Below are positions 1 through 8,817 of a stretch of DNA of 44,276 bases, piece by piece. How positions within the stretch are numbered: the stretch's first letter is position 1; the number at the start of each line of letters is the position of its first letter. The position numbers and the translations under genes are program-made. The notes below the pieces were generated by a model, which worked only from the letters and a program-made list of their open reading frames with translations, had not been told where the DNA came from and made no database searches. The stretch is from positions 1-44,276 of the IMG/VR virus record IMGVR_UViG_3300022911_000001; one strand, given 5' to 3'. This DNA is from a virus.

Positions 1-127
1 ATGCACTCAGCGGGTGCAGCGGTTGTGTGATGCGTGTCTCTGGTGCGTTAGGTGTAGTAGGTGGTTGTGGTATCTCTCTGTCGAACGAGCGTAGTGGACC
101 TTCACGTAGTGCGCCCTTAGATGTACC
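1..127. repeat. Direct terminal repeat, left copy (circular overlap)
   Basis: The first 127 bases are identical to 44150-44276. A long minus-strand gene reads through the join in frame: 1909 nt on this side plus 2414 nt on the other give exactly 1441 codons. The repeat is therefore an overlap from a circular or circularly permuted genome. A length of 127 equals a common assembler k-mer size, so I infer an assembly artefact rather than a biological terminal repeat. Confidence 0.93.
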
Positions 128-1909
128 CTCGCTAGCCCTGATCCTTGCGGTACGTGCTTTATCACTAAGGTCTGCAAACGTACGCGACCAACCAGTCAGA
201 TCACCGTGCGGATCACTGACTGCTTGTACATAGTACGGGTTACGTCTATGCCATTCATCAGCAACAGCTTGTGACAACCTACCACTTCTCACCTGTCTAT
301 CAAGCAACTCCCTATTGCGCGCTTGTACAGCGTTCCTATACGCAGCAACTTGTGGATCAGGGTCAACTATGAATGCATTACGTGCAGCGAATACAGAGTT
401 CTGCGGACGTGCAGGTATACGTTGGCGTGCTGTAGGATCATCAGCTATCAACCGCTGCAAGTCAGTCTGCAACGCAGCCTCTTGTCTACGCAGACCATTG
501 AGAGATGCTTGATGTGTATACGGATTGTTTATCTGTGTCTGTATCTCAGCGATCCTAGCACGGTAGTCATCCATCGTTGTGAGTATGTCTGACCCGTACG
601 ATGTCAACCAATGCGAAGCAGCAACTGCGCGCTGTTTCTCAGGCACCATCGCTGACCAAGCATCAAGCACAGGGCCATCTATAGTGAGGCTGTCTGATGC
701 TACGCGATCATTCAACACTGCGCCTGTATTACGTGTGTACAAGTCTTCAGCTTCACGTGCTACTTGACCACCGTGTATATCGCGGATCATGCCAAGAGGC
801 TGTGCGTTCTGATCAATGAAACGCTCACGCGCTGTACGGCGTATGTTTTGTATACGTCCCCACATACCGCTATTAGATACAGCATCAATCTCCGATGACG
901 GACCTAGCTGTTGTGCAGGACCACCATTTATAATAGCTTGACCTGTTGGTGCATCAGGGCTAACGCTGTAGTTTAAGTGTGGATCACTGTTTAAGTTGAT
1001 CTCGACCTGACTAGGGTGTATTGCCTGCCTAGTCCTACCACGCACAGCAGCTACGAATGCAGCAGCGGCACCCGTTGCACCTACTACACCAGCTAGTGCA
1101 GGAATACCAGCAGGGTCTTCGTGTGTAGGTGTGAATGCAGTACTCTTACCCTGTGCATAGCGCATACCTTGGTCTATAGCTAGACCAGCACCAGCGTTGA
1201 TAGCTACGTTCGTAGCGTTATAAGGTATAGTCAACGGAGTGAGTGCTTCACCTACACGCACAGCACCACGTACTGCGGGATTAGCCATGACACTTGCAGC
1301 GGCGGCACTTGTACGCGCAATCGCATTAGCACCACTAAGGACAGGTCCAACAGGTGCACCTATGAATGCACCACCTATAGCTTCAGCAGCACTCTCTGTC
1401 CAACTGCGCTCATCTTCAGTGCGCTCATCACCTAGCAGGCGTCTGCTAGTGTCACGCCACTTAGCTGCGAGGTAGTGTGGACCGCTCAACTGCTCAGTAG
1501 AGAAGTCTTCGTACGCTTTCGACTTCTGATAGTCAGTGATACCCTTCTGTATTTGTTCATTAGTCAGCGAAGGATCACGCCGCCTCCATGATGCAACTAT
1601 ATCTTGCAGATGTTTGAGCTTAGCATCATCAGCACCTTCAACTTGAATGCGCTTCTGAAACTCATCTGTGAACTTGGTGTCATTGGCATACGCATCATAG
1701 AGTGCACCTGCACCTTGATACACAGTAGGTCCGAAGTTGATTAGGTCTGTAGGTAGTGTCATCACACCTACAGCAGCAGACTTCAAGTGGTTCCTAACCC
1801 ACGGTTCATCTGCGCTCGCAGTCTTAGCGTCTGTAGCTACGCTGTCAGGATCATAACCGAACTTGGATATGAAGTCCTCACGCGTATACGCTGTATAACC
1901 ATCAGACAT
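1..1909 (-). CDS. Giant internal virion protein, N-terminal part (continues across the join to 44149-41736)
   Basis: This is the first 636 codons of a 1440-residue protein whose remainder is at 41736-44149. It starts MSDGYTAYTRED; its ATG overlaps the stop of the transglycosylase gene (TAATG), which implies coupled translation. Residues around 170-310 hold several Ala/Gly-rich hydrophobic stretches that could insert in or cross a membrane. Around residues 480-550 there is a charged, helical-looking region rich in Arg, Gln and Asp. There is no enzymatic motif that I recognise. Size, position last in the virion block and composition resemble the large T7 gp16-like or N4-type ejected proteins that help DNA cross the envelope; that role is inference. 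The 13-bp palindrome lies within its first codons at 1885-1897. Confidence 0.85.
   Translation of the reverse strand, partial: MSDGYTAYTREDFISKFGYDPDSVATDAKTASADEPWVRNHLKSAAVGVMTLPTDLINFGPTVYQGAGALYDAYANDTKFTDEFQKRIQVEGADDAKLKHLQDIVASWRRRDPSLTNEQIQKGITDYQKSKAYEDFSTEQLSGPHYLAAKWRDTSRRLLGDERTEDERSWTESAAEAIGGAFIGAPVGPVLSGANAIARTSAAAASVMANPAVRGAVRVGEALTPLTIPYNATNVAINAGAGLAIDQGMRYAQGKSTAFTPTHEDPAGIPALAGVVGATGAAAAFVAAVRGRTRQAIHPSQVEINLNSDPHLNYSVSPDAPTGQAIINGGPAQQLGPSSEIDAVSNSGMWGRIQNIRRTARERFIDQNAQPLGMIRDIHGGQVAREAEDLYTRNTGAVLNDRVASDSLTIDGPVLDAWSAMVPEKQRAVAASHWLTSYGSDILTTMDDYRARIAEIQTQINNPYTHQASLNGLRRQEAALQTDLQRLIADDPTARQRIPARPQNSVFAARNAFIVDPDPQVAAYRNAVQARNRELLDRQVRSGRLSQAVADEWHRRNPYYVQAVSDPHGDLTGWSRTFADLSDKARTARIRASEGTSKGALREGPLRSFDREIPQPPTTPNAPETRITQPLHPLSA
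1885..1897. promoter_or_regulatory. 13-bp palindrome TATACGCTGTATA
   Basis: Exact TATACNNNGTATA match inside the first ten codons of the giant virion protein. Confidence 0.6.
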
Positions 1910-4900
1910 TATTCTGGCTCTGCGGCTTCTTCAACTATAGGTGCTTGTATCGCTGCATTAGGTACAACGAACACAGGCACACCATCAGGACCAACTATAC
2001 GCTGCACAGGTGTACCCTTAGCAGCAGGCTTACCAGCGCCAGCACCCGGTAGAGGTACTGCATCTGCACCTGTAGCTGGTTGGCTAAGTGTAGTGTTAGC
2101 AGGTCCACTACCAGCACGTGGTGGCACGTTGAGTGGTTCAGCTTCTGGTATATACGGACGACCATCAGGCATAGTGCGTATAGGTGCAGGAGGTGGCGCT
2201 GCTACTGGTGCACCCGGTGGACGACCGTCCATCTTAGGTGGCTGCTGTTGTCGATCTCTGTACAACCAGTTAGTCAACATGCTCGCTGCATTAGGACCAG
2301 CGTTCTTTACAAACTCTTGCACAGCCCTCTGGAACACCTCCTGATTGTCAACAGGCGGTTTGTTGTGCTCACCAGCGTAGTTGTACTTCTCCTTCAACCA
2401 CTCACCGATTTGATTGAGCGTAGCTTTGCTATCGCCGGAGTTGATGTACTCTTTGTATGAGTTATCATTGCGAGGTTCGCTAGGTGCGCTTGGTGGGCGT
2501 GCGTTGCGTGGGTCTTCAGTGGACATATTAGGCAGTTGTCCATTGTAGATCGCATCAATCACACTGCGCATCGTAGGCGCATTACCTGATACAACTTCAG
2601 GCTCAAGCTGGCGTGGTAGATTAGGTGGTAGCTGTGTTCCACCACGAGGCATTGTGTTGGTAGGTGCACTAGCAGTAGCACTCACACTGCTACCATCAAG
2701 TTGCGGCAGTGGCACCTTAAATCCCGGAGGCAGTGGCACGCGTGGTGTTACATTCGCCACATCTAGATTAGGTGTGAGCGTCTTGTAGTTAGGAGGTGCA
2801 GCACCACCCAACATAGGATCGGGTGTAGCTTGTGCAGGTGATACAGATGTGAACTCATCAGGCAGCGGTGTCCTTGGTATAGCTCCAGCTTCAAGCTGCG
2901 GAGGCATATCAGCAGGAGGCTTCTGTACGTTGAACGCCTCGTTCGTGTAGTTAGGCTCAGTGCGTTGACGCATAGCATCAACCATCGCATCCTGCACACT
3001 GTCAGCAGATGTAGGACTGCGGTCAGCTTGTGTAATCTCCTGTTCAATAGGCGGACGAATAGGTGGCATGGGCATATCGAAGTATGACCCATACTGATCA
3101 CCCGGTAATTGATTATCAGCAGGTGTGCTAGCTGGTGTAGCGTTGTAAGCTAGATCACTACGTGCTGCTAGCGTGCCAACATCAGGAGGTGTAATGCGTC
3201 CTTGACTTGGTTGACCTGTAATAGTGTCAACACCGTCTACGAACCTGTTAGGATGATCTGGTCCTTTGAACTGTGACGGCCAATGCAACATGTTGTTGTC
3301 GGTTGGATCACGCACAAGGTTGTTCTGTGCACCAGCCTTCCATGCTGCGCGGTAATTATAGTTAGGATCATCTAGATCAGGATGCTCGTTGTACTTAGTA
3401 ACGAACTCCTTGTACCAATCGCTATCACGTATACCACGTTGGAAGCGACCTTCTTCATCTAGCCCGTAGTCTAGATCGCTACGCGCAGTAACACCGCTCG
3501 CGCTAGGCTTAATACCTTGTGGTGTAGCTTCAGGTACGACAGGCGCAGTAGCAACTTTAGGTGTAACTGCACGCTTGCCATCAAACCCAGCGCTCGCTAT
3601 CTTATTATCATAAGTAGCAGCTACCTCATCGCTAGTAGGAATGCGAGAGATAGCAGGCATGATAGCGCGTTCAGATGATGTAGGCGTAGCTTGTGCGGTT
3701 TGTGTAGGAGGTGAAGCTGGTCCGGGCTGCGCCCTCTGGGCTGTTTGTGTAGGTGCATTGCGTTCGTGGTCTGCTAGTGGTTGTAGTCTAGAGAACTGTA
3801 CTTCAGGATGCAGACGCCCACGACTACCGCCCCAGTCATAGTGCATAGTATCAGCACGACCGCTACCTTTGCTAGTCTCAAATGCACCACCATAGCCGAT
3901 ATGCTTCTCAGCCTCTGGATCGTTCTCACGTACCCACGTCTTAACACCACGTGCTAGCCGTGTGTACAAGCCTGTGTAATCTGGACCGCTGTGTGGTATA
4001 CGTTCACCTGTTGGCGTGACAATCCTGAAGTCACCAGCATTGCCTTTGTGATGATGACTAGCACTACGTCCACCCGGTCTAGCACCTGATGTCTGCTCTA
4101 GTGTATAACCCGGTGGCAACGCTAGCTCAGCACCACCGCGTACAGCGCGCACTAGACGTGGGCTAGTACCCATCGTGCCGTGTTGCTGCGGCGGTATGTT
4201 AGATGGAGGACGTGGTGCGTTAGGATCACCAGCGCTGGTAGTGGGTGTCGCTCCCGCTCCGGGCTGTATCTGTGGTGCTGCTACAGGTGTATACTTACCT
4301 TGTGGCTGCATCGCATGTTCACTGAATTGCTGCGTATATGCGCTGTACCAAGGCACAGCCTTATTACGCAACGCCTCTTTCACAGTTATAGTAGGGTTAT
4401 GACCTTGGTTAGCTAATATGGTGTAGTTAGGAATGACATTGCCCTGTGCATCCTTCTGCGTACCCATGATGTTGTGGTCAATCATACGCGCATCAGGGTT
4501 CTGCAAGTACGCCTTCACTACACGTGGCCCTCTACCACTACCCCACTGGTGTAGCGCATGGAACATCGGTATAGTCTCAGGTGTAGCTGGTAGCTTGATG
4601 CCGTACTTCTGCTCTAAGATGTCAGCGTTGCGCCGCATGTTCATTGCAGCAGCAGGGATCATCTTCGCAGGATCATAGATGTCGCGGTCACTAAGCCTGT
4701 GTTCATCACGCAGTTCTTTAGTGAACTGATAGATGCCTTCAGCACTACTCTTAGAGTTCCTACCAAACTGACGACCACCACCATTCTCAATGCCGTACGT
4801 TGTCATCATCACACCGCGAGGCAAGTTGTACTTGTCCTCCATCGTGTGCATGAGGTCTAGCCACTTAGCATCTACCTCTAGAAACTGACCTTGTGGACGC

Positions 4901-5496
4901 GTTGCTGCTTGACGTGGTGTAACGCGTGGTTGATTTGGTAGCTGTGTATTATCTGGTGTCTCTCTGCGAGGTGAACGTGGTGGCTGGTCTACAGTAGGCA
5001 ATGGTTTACGTGATTGTGCACTGAACTCTGTATCCTGTGCACCAGCATCAGCACGTGGCGCGGGTGTAGCTGGTGTATTAGCACCCGCGCCTTTACTAAA
5101 AGGGTTGTTGTCAATCGTGTACACACTAGGACGTGCACTAGGTGCTGCTGATGTAGGTGCAGCAGTTGGTTGTGCAGCAGGTGCCATCGGGTTAGGTACA
5201 CCACTAGCACCCGGTCCTAGATAGTTAGGCCCTGTTGGCGCACCATTAGGATTACGCAAGCTGTGATCAAACTCACGTCGCCTATACCACTCATCATTAG
5301 CAGCACCGATGCGATCCTGCGCGATGTTCTCACGCATACCCATCATCTCTTTCTGGTGTGCTTCATTCATGCGGCGTTCTTCATACTGAGCTAGTAGCTT
5401 AGTATAAAGCTGCGCAAGCGCTTCATTCCCCTGCGCCATCTGCCGTATGAAAGCACCTGTCTCATCGCGTATAGCGACAGGCATTGTCCGTGGCAT
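1909..5496 (-). CDS. Virion-associated peptidoglycan hydrolase: lytic transglycosylase plus M15-type peptidase
   Basis: This 1195-residue protein is probably an internal or ejected virion protein that opens the peptidoglycan during entry. Residues 1-90 are charged and helical. A Pro/Ala-rich linker follows to about 200. Residues ~205-345 form a lytic transglycosylase (SLT-like) domain: the catalytic Glu is probably E237 in YGIENGG, followed by SSAEGIYQF, matching the family's ES...S..GA.GLMQ pattern. Residues ~445-570 carry a second hydrolase: SHHHKGNAGD at 480-489 fits the M15 metallopeptidase motif SxHxxGxAxD (H482, D489), and MHYDWGG supplies the third zinc ligand, H552. The remaining 600 residues are Pro/Gln/Asn-rich with no recognised domain. 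The start at 5496 has a good GGAG ribosome site. No separate endolysin gene is visible, so it might also act in lysis. Confidence 0.85.
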   Translation of the reverse strand: MPRTMPVAIRDETGAFIRQMAQGNEALAQLYTKLLAQYEERRMNEAHQKEMMGMRENIAQDRIGAANDEWYRRREFDHSLRNPNGAPTGPNYLGPGASGVPNPMAPAAQPTAAPTSAAPSARPSVYTIDNNPFSKGAGANTPATPAPRADAGAQDTEFSAQSRKPLPTVDQPPRSPRRETPDNTQLPNQPRVTPRQAATRPQGQFLEVDAKWLDLMHTMEDKYNLPRGVMMTTYGIENGGGRQFGRNSKSSAEGIYQFTKELRDEHRLSDRDIYDPAKMIPAAAMNMRRNADILEQKYGIKLPATPETIPMFHALHQWGSGRGPRVVKAYLQNPDARMIDHNIMGTQKDAQGNVIPNYTILANQGHNPTITVKEALRNKAVPWYSAYTQQFSEHAMQPQGKYTPVAAPQIQPGAGATPTTSAGDPNAPRPPSNIPPQQHGTMGTSPRLVRAVRGGAELALPPGYTLEQTSGARPGGRSASHHHKGNAGDFRIVTPTGERIPHSGPDYTGLYTRLARGVKTWVRENDPEAEKHIGYGGAFETSKGSGRADTMHYDWGGSRGRLHPEVQFSRLQPLADHERNAPTQTAQRAQPGPASPPTQTAQATPTSSERAIMPAISRIPTSDEVAATYDNKIASAGFDGKRAVTPKVATAPVVPEATPQGIKPSASGVTARSDLDYGLDEEGRFQRGIRDSDWYKEFVTKYNEHPDLDDPNYNYRAAWKAGAQNNLVRDPTDNNMLHWPSQFKGPDHPNRFVDGVDTITGQPSQGRITPPDVGTLAARSDLAYNATPASTPADNQLPGDQYGSYFDMPMPPIRPPIEQEITQADRSPTSADSVQDAMVDAMRQRTEPNYTNEAFNVQKPPADMPPQLEAGAIPRTPLPDEFTSVSPAQATPDPMLGGAAPPNYKTLTPNLDVANVTPRVPLPPGFKVPLPQLDGSSVSATASAPTNTMPRGGTQLPPNLPRQLEPEVVSGNAPTMRSVIDAIYNGQLPNMSTEDPRNARPPSAPSEPRNDNSYKEYINSGDSKATLNQIGEWLKEKYNYAGEHNKPPVDNQEVFQRAVQEFVKNAGPNAASMLTNWLYRDRQQQPPKMDGRPPGAPVAAPPPAPIRTMPDGRPYIPEAEPLNVPPRAGSGPANTTLSQPATGADAVPLPGAGAGKPAAKGTPVQRIVGPDGVPVFVVPNAAIQAPIVEEAAEPE

Positions 5497-5499
5497 ACG

Positions 5500-6564
5500 T
5501 TAGTCTCCTGTCCAGCCGTACTCATTCATTGAAAACATGCCGTTGCTGCTGCTACCACCTGTAGGACCGAAGCCTGTTACTTGCGCCTGCTGACCACCAC
5601 GGTTGTTGTATGAGTTCTGTGCACCCATACCCTTGAACGCACTACTCACACTCGCACCAAGTCCTGCTAGTGCGTTGCCGTATCCAAGGTTAGGCTGCAC
5701 GTAATCAAACTCACCGCCCTTCATAGCTGACATCTTCGTCAAATCTTGTCCTGCTACAAGCGCATTGCGTGCAGCATTACCCATCTGATCACCAGCTAAT
5801 GGATCGGTTGGCTTGTATTCAGCAGATGCACCTTGTCCTGCGCGTGTAGCGAACAGGTTGTACAAGTTAGCAAGTGGCATACGTTGTTCATTCTTCTCCT
5901 TCATACCCATGCCGCGAGCCATCAGCTTCGACTGTAGTGCAGCACTCTGATACGCGCGGTTAGTCTTATCCTGCATCTCACCAGCAGCAGCCGCGATGTT
6001 GCTACTACCTGCACCGGTTCTAAACATCTGCTGGAACGCACGCTTGCCTGCACTACGCTCTGCGTCTTGCAAGCCCATCGTCTGCGCAGTGTAGAGATCG
6101 TGTGCGTATGCGTCATCACCGCGTGCAGGCGTAGCTTCTAGGTTCTGTAGCTTCCTTCTATACGTGTCAGCTATAGCTTCTTCACCTAGCCCACGCTTGT
6201 AGTTACGCTCACGCACCGCGCGAGCCATCGGCAAGTCTTTAGTAAGTACGTTAAGTTGCTCAGCCTCTTGCAACTCAAACAGACGCTTCATCGTATCTGA
6301 CGGCGTACTTACCCACCCCTGACCGGGGATGAATTTAGTACGCATACCACGTGCGTCAGTGTATCCTAGCTTCTGCTCAGCTTGTAGCTTCTTCGCCATC
6401 TGAATGGCTTCAGCGCGTTCACGTTCACGCATTGCCATGTTGGCGTAGTTGAAGTCCATATTGGCGCGTGTTGCATCACGCTGAGCATCAGCTTGCTCCA
6501 TCGCGCCCATGTAACCAAGGACACCACCGGCAATACTACCGATTGCTCCTAGACCCATGTCCAT
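5500..6564 (-). CDS. Internal virion protein (ejection protein-like)
   Basis: This 354-residue protein starts MDMGLGAIGSIAGGVLGYMG, a Gly-rich hydrophobic N-terminus like that of many podovirus internal core or ejection proteins. Residues 25-130 are Ala/Arg/Glu-rich and probably helical or coiled-coil. The last 50 residues are Gly/Ser/Asn-rich. It sits between another structural protein and the transglycosylase. By analogy with T7 gp14-16 I infer that it is part of the internal core ejected with the DNA. The start is well supported: GGAGG lies 7 nt before ATG, and the 13-bp palindrome (6577-6589) abuts that GGAGG directly. No sequence motif proves function. Confidence 0.7.
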   Translation of the reverse strand: MDMGLGAIGSIAGGVLGYMGAMEQADAQRDATRANMDFNYANMAMRERERAEAIQMAKKLQAEQKLGYTDARGMRTKFIPGQGWVSTPSDTMKRLFELQEAEQLNVLTKDLPMARAVRERNYKRGLGEEAIADTYRRKLQNLEATPARGDDAYAHDLYTAQTMGLQDAERSAGKRAFQQMFRTGAGSSNIAAAAGEMQDKTNRAYQSAALQSKLMARGMGMKEKNEQRMPLANLYNLFATRAGQGASAEYKPTDPLAGDQMGNAARNALVAGQDLTKMSAMKGGEFDYVQPNLGYGNALAGLGASVSSAFKGMGAQNSYNNRGGQQAQVTGFGPTGGSSSNGMFSMNEYGWTGD

Positions 6565-6576
6565 TGTTGCACCTCC

Positions 6577-6589
6577 TATACAACGTATA
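6577..6589. promoter_or_regulatory. 13-bp palindrome TATACAACGTATA
   Basis: Fills half of the 27-nt gap between two virion genes. On the minus strand it abuts GGAGG, the ribosome site of the gene starting at 6564. Confidence 0.8.
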
Positions 6590-6591
6590 CC

Positions 6592-7713
6592 TTAGAAGAT
6601 GCCTTCGTTCGCCTTGACGTTCGTGTTGTTACGAGTAGCTTCATTAGCGAAGGTATCGAGCAGTGCGTTAGAACCGCTGTCACTACCCGGTGCACTAGCA
6701 CTACCAACGCGAGCTTTCGCCTTACCCAGCAATGAGTTGATGTCAAAGAACTGCTTGCCACCAACAGCACCACGCACGTCACCTTCAAGCTGTGACTGAC
6801 GTTCGCTAGCGTAGTTGCGAATGCGGTTAGCTTCAGCAGTGGGATCGTAGGTAGAGCCGAAGTCCCATGCAGCAGCGTTATCGAGTGAGCCTTGACGACG
6901 CGTGTTGATGTCACCAACAATGTCCTCAAGCACACCACGACCCATGCCCTGCAACTCAGTATTCGCAGTAGCACGGCCAGTATCAAGGTCACGCAGCGCA
7001 CGCTCGTACACAGAGCTAGTCGCCTGACCGCGATCACGTGCAGACTGCAAGTCCGCAAGCGCATCGCCGTACTGCGTGTCTAGAATAGACGACAAGATGG
7101 CATCATCCGCAGTACTACCGAAGGTATCTTCAGCGTAGTATGGATTGATCTGCTGACCGAACGCAGTTGCGTACTTGTTACGCTGACCACTACGTGCACT
7201 ACCGATTTCTTCCTCGTACACATTCGGTGAGAATGCACCACTGTAGTCTGCACCCGTTTGTAGTGAGTTGTTAGCAGTATCGTACTTGCCCATGATGCTG
7301 CTATACAAGCCGTAGTCATCACCAGCTTGAATGCCCAGCGAGTTCAACCTGTTACGCGCGCTTGACTGTGCACCTTGATAAGCGGCGTTCTTACCACTCA
7401 TCCACGCAGCATCAGCAGCATCTTTGTCAGTCTTAGCTTTCGCGTCGATAGCAGCTTGACGCTTTTCCTCGCGCGCAAACTCTTGCTGAGCTTCCCACTC
7501 GCGAGCTTCTGCTTGTTCTTTAGGTGTAGGTTGCGGAGGTGGAACATAGCCACCACCACCTTTAGTCTCTAGCACACGCTCATTGTCGTTGTGCTTCTTC
7601 TGTTTCTTAGGCGTAGCAATAGATGTGACGGCAGTCGCAGCCACACCTTCGTTGTTGCTATTGCGCTGCGTGTTCTTCGACAGCGCCCACGACGCGATGT
7701 GTGGAGCGATCAT
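6592..7713 (-). CDS. Structural/internal virion protein, unknown function
   Basis: This protein has 373 residues if it starts at MIAPHIASWAL (7713), which has AAGGA 8 nt upstream. An in-frame ATG at 7743 lacks a ribosome site. Residues ~55-75 are Pro/Gly-rich (VPPPQPTPKEQ). Residues 75-110 are strongly charged (Glu/Lys/Arg/Ala) and look coiled-coil. The rest is Ala/Gly/Ser/Asp-rich without a known domain. It overlaps the end of the upstream acetyltransferase gene by 56 nt. Its place directly before the gp14-like and transglycosylase genes suggests a virion component. I do not recognise the family. Confidence 0.65.
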   Translation of the reverse strand: MIAPHIASWALSKNTQRNSNNEGVAATAVTSIATPKKQKKHNDNERVLETKGGGGYVPPPQPTPKEQAEAREWEAQQEFAREEKRQAAIDAKAKTDKDAADAAWMSGKNAAYQGAQSSARNRLNSLGIQAGDDYGLYSSIMGKYDTANNSLQTGADYSGAFSPNVYEEEIGSARSGQRNKYATAFGQQINPYYAEDTFGSTADDAILSSILDTQYGDALADLQSARDRGQATSSVYERALRDLDTGRATANTELQGMGRGVLEDIVGDINTRRQGSLDNAAAWDFGSTYDPTAEANRIRNYASERQSQLEGDVRGAVGGKQFFDINSLLGKAKARVGSASAPGSDSGSNALLDTFANEATRNNTNVKANEGIF

Positions 7714-8215
7714 TGTCCAGTTCCTTGTTTGTGGGTTTATCATAGGTAGGCACTTTCACAGCGATATAGCCTTGAGTTCTGTAGCCTAAGCGAGACATCA
7801 GTTTCATTATCTTCACGACTAGAGTATCATCTGCATCATGTTCGACTTGCATATAAACGCGCTCGACGCGATGAGACAAAGCCCAACGCTCAAATTGTAC
7901 CAGTAGTTCGATTGACGCTCTAGTGCCTCTAGCTCGCGGTACAACGTACCACATCTCTTGCACAGCATACGAACGACGACTATAGAAGCTAGGACGAATA
8001 GTAGCAGCGAGATAACCAATAGGCTTGTCATAGTCGTCATATGCCACCCAGCAGTTGAGATACTTGCGCTCTTTGTCCATCACACAGTGGAATGCTGCTT
8101 CACCTACAGCAGTGCGATCAAACTCACGCGAGGTGCCAAATTCATCGTGATGAAGTTGAGCTAGTTCCTCAACATCAGTGCCGTCTTTAGGGTTCTCAAT
8201 CTGTCTAACAATCAT
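7658..8215 (-). CDS. GNAT-family acetyltransferase
   Basis: This protein has 185 residues from MIVRQIENPKDG. The order of elements matches the Gcn5-related N-acetyltransferase fold: an N-terminal helix pair (VEELAQLHHDEFG), CWVAYDDYDKPIGYLAA (beta strands 2-4), AVQEMWYVVPRARGTRAS (beta 4 plus the acetyl-CoA loop, with RARGTR in the Q/RxxGxG/A position), then IELLVQFERWALSHRVERVYMQVEH. Such proteins transfer an acetyl group from acetyl-CoA to an amine. The substrate is unknown; phage GNATs in virion operons may modify phage or host proteins. Its stop lies inside the next gene (56 nt overlap). A GTG five codons upstream (8230) is an alternative start. Confidence 0.75.
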   Translation of the reverse strand: MIVRQIENPKDGTDVEELAQLHHDEFGTSREFDRTAVGEAAFHCVMDKERKYLNCWVAYDDYDKPIGYLAATIRPSFYSRRSYAVQEMWYVVPRARGTRASIELLVQFERWALSHRVERVYMQVEHDADDTLVVKIMKLMSRLGYRTQGYIAVKVPTYDKPTNKELDNDRSTHRVVGAVEEHAAQ

Positions 8216-8217
8216 GT

Positions 8218-8409
8218 TCAATCCAAACACGCATCTGTGCGTATAACTGTGTTACGAACACGCCCACCTACCCATGTATCAGTGACACGTCGCTCTGTAT
8301 TAATGACACCACCTTTGCACTTCTGCACTGGTGCATCTACTACCCATCTACCGCCAGTCACTTGGCATCCGCTAACGAGTATACAAAGTATAACTACAAC
8401 GGCACGCAT
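8218..8409 (-). CDS. Small lipoprotein, candidate outer-membrane spanin
   Basis: This 63-residue protein starts MRAVVVILCILVSGCQVTGG. It has a short basic N-terminus, a hydrophobic stretch, and the lipobox LVSGC, so signal peptidase II should cleave before Cys15 and leave a lipidated periplasmic peptide of about 49 residues. Its ATG overlaps the stop of the upstream membrane-protein gene (TGATG). Phage outer-membrane spanin subunits (Rz1-like) have this size and layout, but they are usually Pro-rich and this one is not, so the role is inferred. It contains one copy of the 13-bp palindrome near its start codon. Confidence 0.65.
   Translation of the reverse strand: MRAVVVILCILVSGCQVTGGRWVVDAPVQKCKGGVINTERRVTDTWVGGRVRNTVIRTDACLD
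8380..8392. promoter_or_regulatory. 13-bp palindrome TATACAAAGTATA
   Basis: Inside the signal-peptide codons of the small lipoprotein. Confidence 0.6.
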
Positions 8410-8612
8410 CACAGCCTCATAGGTGTTACTACACCGAGCAAGCCTGCGATGATCCACACTACGACAAGCACGACGATGACAGTGACCAACACATTGATGA
8501 TCGTTGCGAATGGCTGTGGCAATGGCACAAGGGGCAACAACTGCTGCACAGCCCACAAGATGACACCAAGTACAATCAACGTGAGGATGATAGAGATAAG
8601 AGTACCGATCAT
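8409..8612 (-). CDS. Two-transmembrane small protein, holin-like
   Basis: This 67-residue protein is almost entirely hydrophobic. A first membrane helix spans residues ~3-22 (LISIILTLIVLGVILWAV), then comes a turn with QQLLPLVPLPQP, then a second helix at ~38-61 (INVLVTVIVVLVVVWIIAGL), ending TPMRL. Two-helix proteins of this length in a compact membrane/lipoprotein cassette are typical class II holin candidates, which make inner-membrane lesions timed for lysis. Both neighbours overlap it by 1-4 nt, so the three genes are translationally coupled. A general virion-operon membrane protein of unknown role is the alternative. Confidence 0.6.
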   Translation of the reverse strand: MIGTLISIILTLIVLGVILWAVQQLLPLVPLPQPFATIINVLVTVIVVLVVVWIIAGLLGVVTPMRL

Positions 8613-8815
8613 AGCGTGCTCCTGTTAGGTTTGCAGTTCACGACAAGATCACTTAGCAGCTTGTCTCTACGTTCACCGCTCTCTTTCACACTCCACAGCA
8701 CTAATGATGTAACTAGCAGGAATGCAATATTAACAATGACAAGTGCAAGTGCGAGCGGCCTATCTTTCAAGGCACTCGCCACATCACTAACAGCTTTGCC
8801 AGTTGCTTGTATCAC
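8609..8815 (-). CDS. Single-transmembrane small protein, lysis cassette candidate
   Basis: This 68-residue protein starts at GTG (8815), 2 nt after the upstream stop, and overlaps the next gene by ATGA. It has a soluble helical N-terminus (residues 1-21), one membrane helix (LALALVIVNIAFLLVTSLVLW, ~22-43) and a charged tail with KESGERRDKLLSDLVVNC. It could be a holin, an antiholin or a very short inner-membrane spanin partner for the lipoprotein two genes downstream; nothing in the sequence decides among them. The ribosome site is weak, so expression probably relies on coupling. Confidence 0.55.
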   Translation of the reverse strand: MIQATGKAVSDVASALKDRPLALALVIVNIAFLLVTSLVLWSVKESGERRDKLLSDLVVNCKPNRSTL

Positions 8816-8817
8816 TA

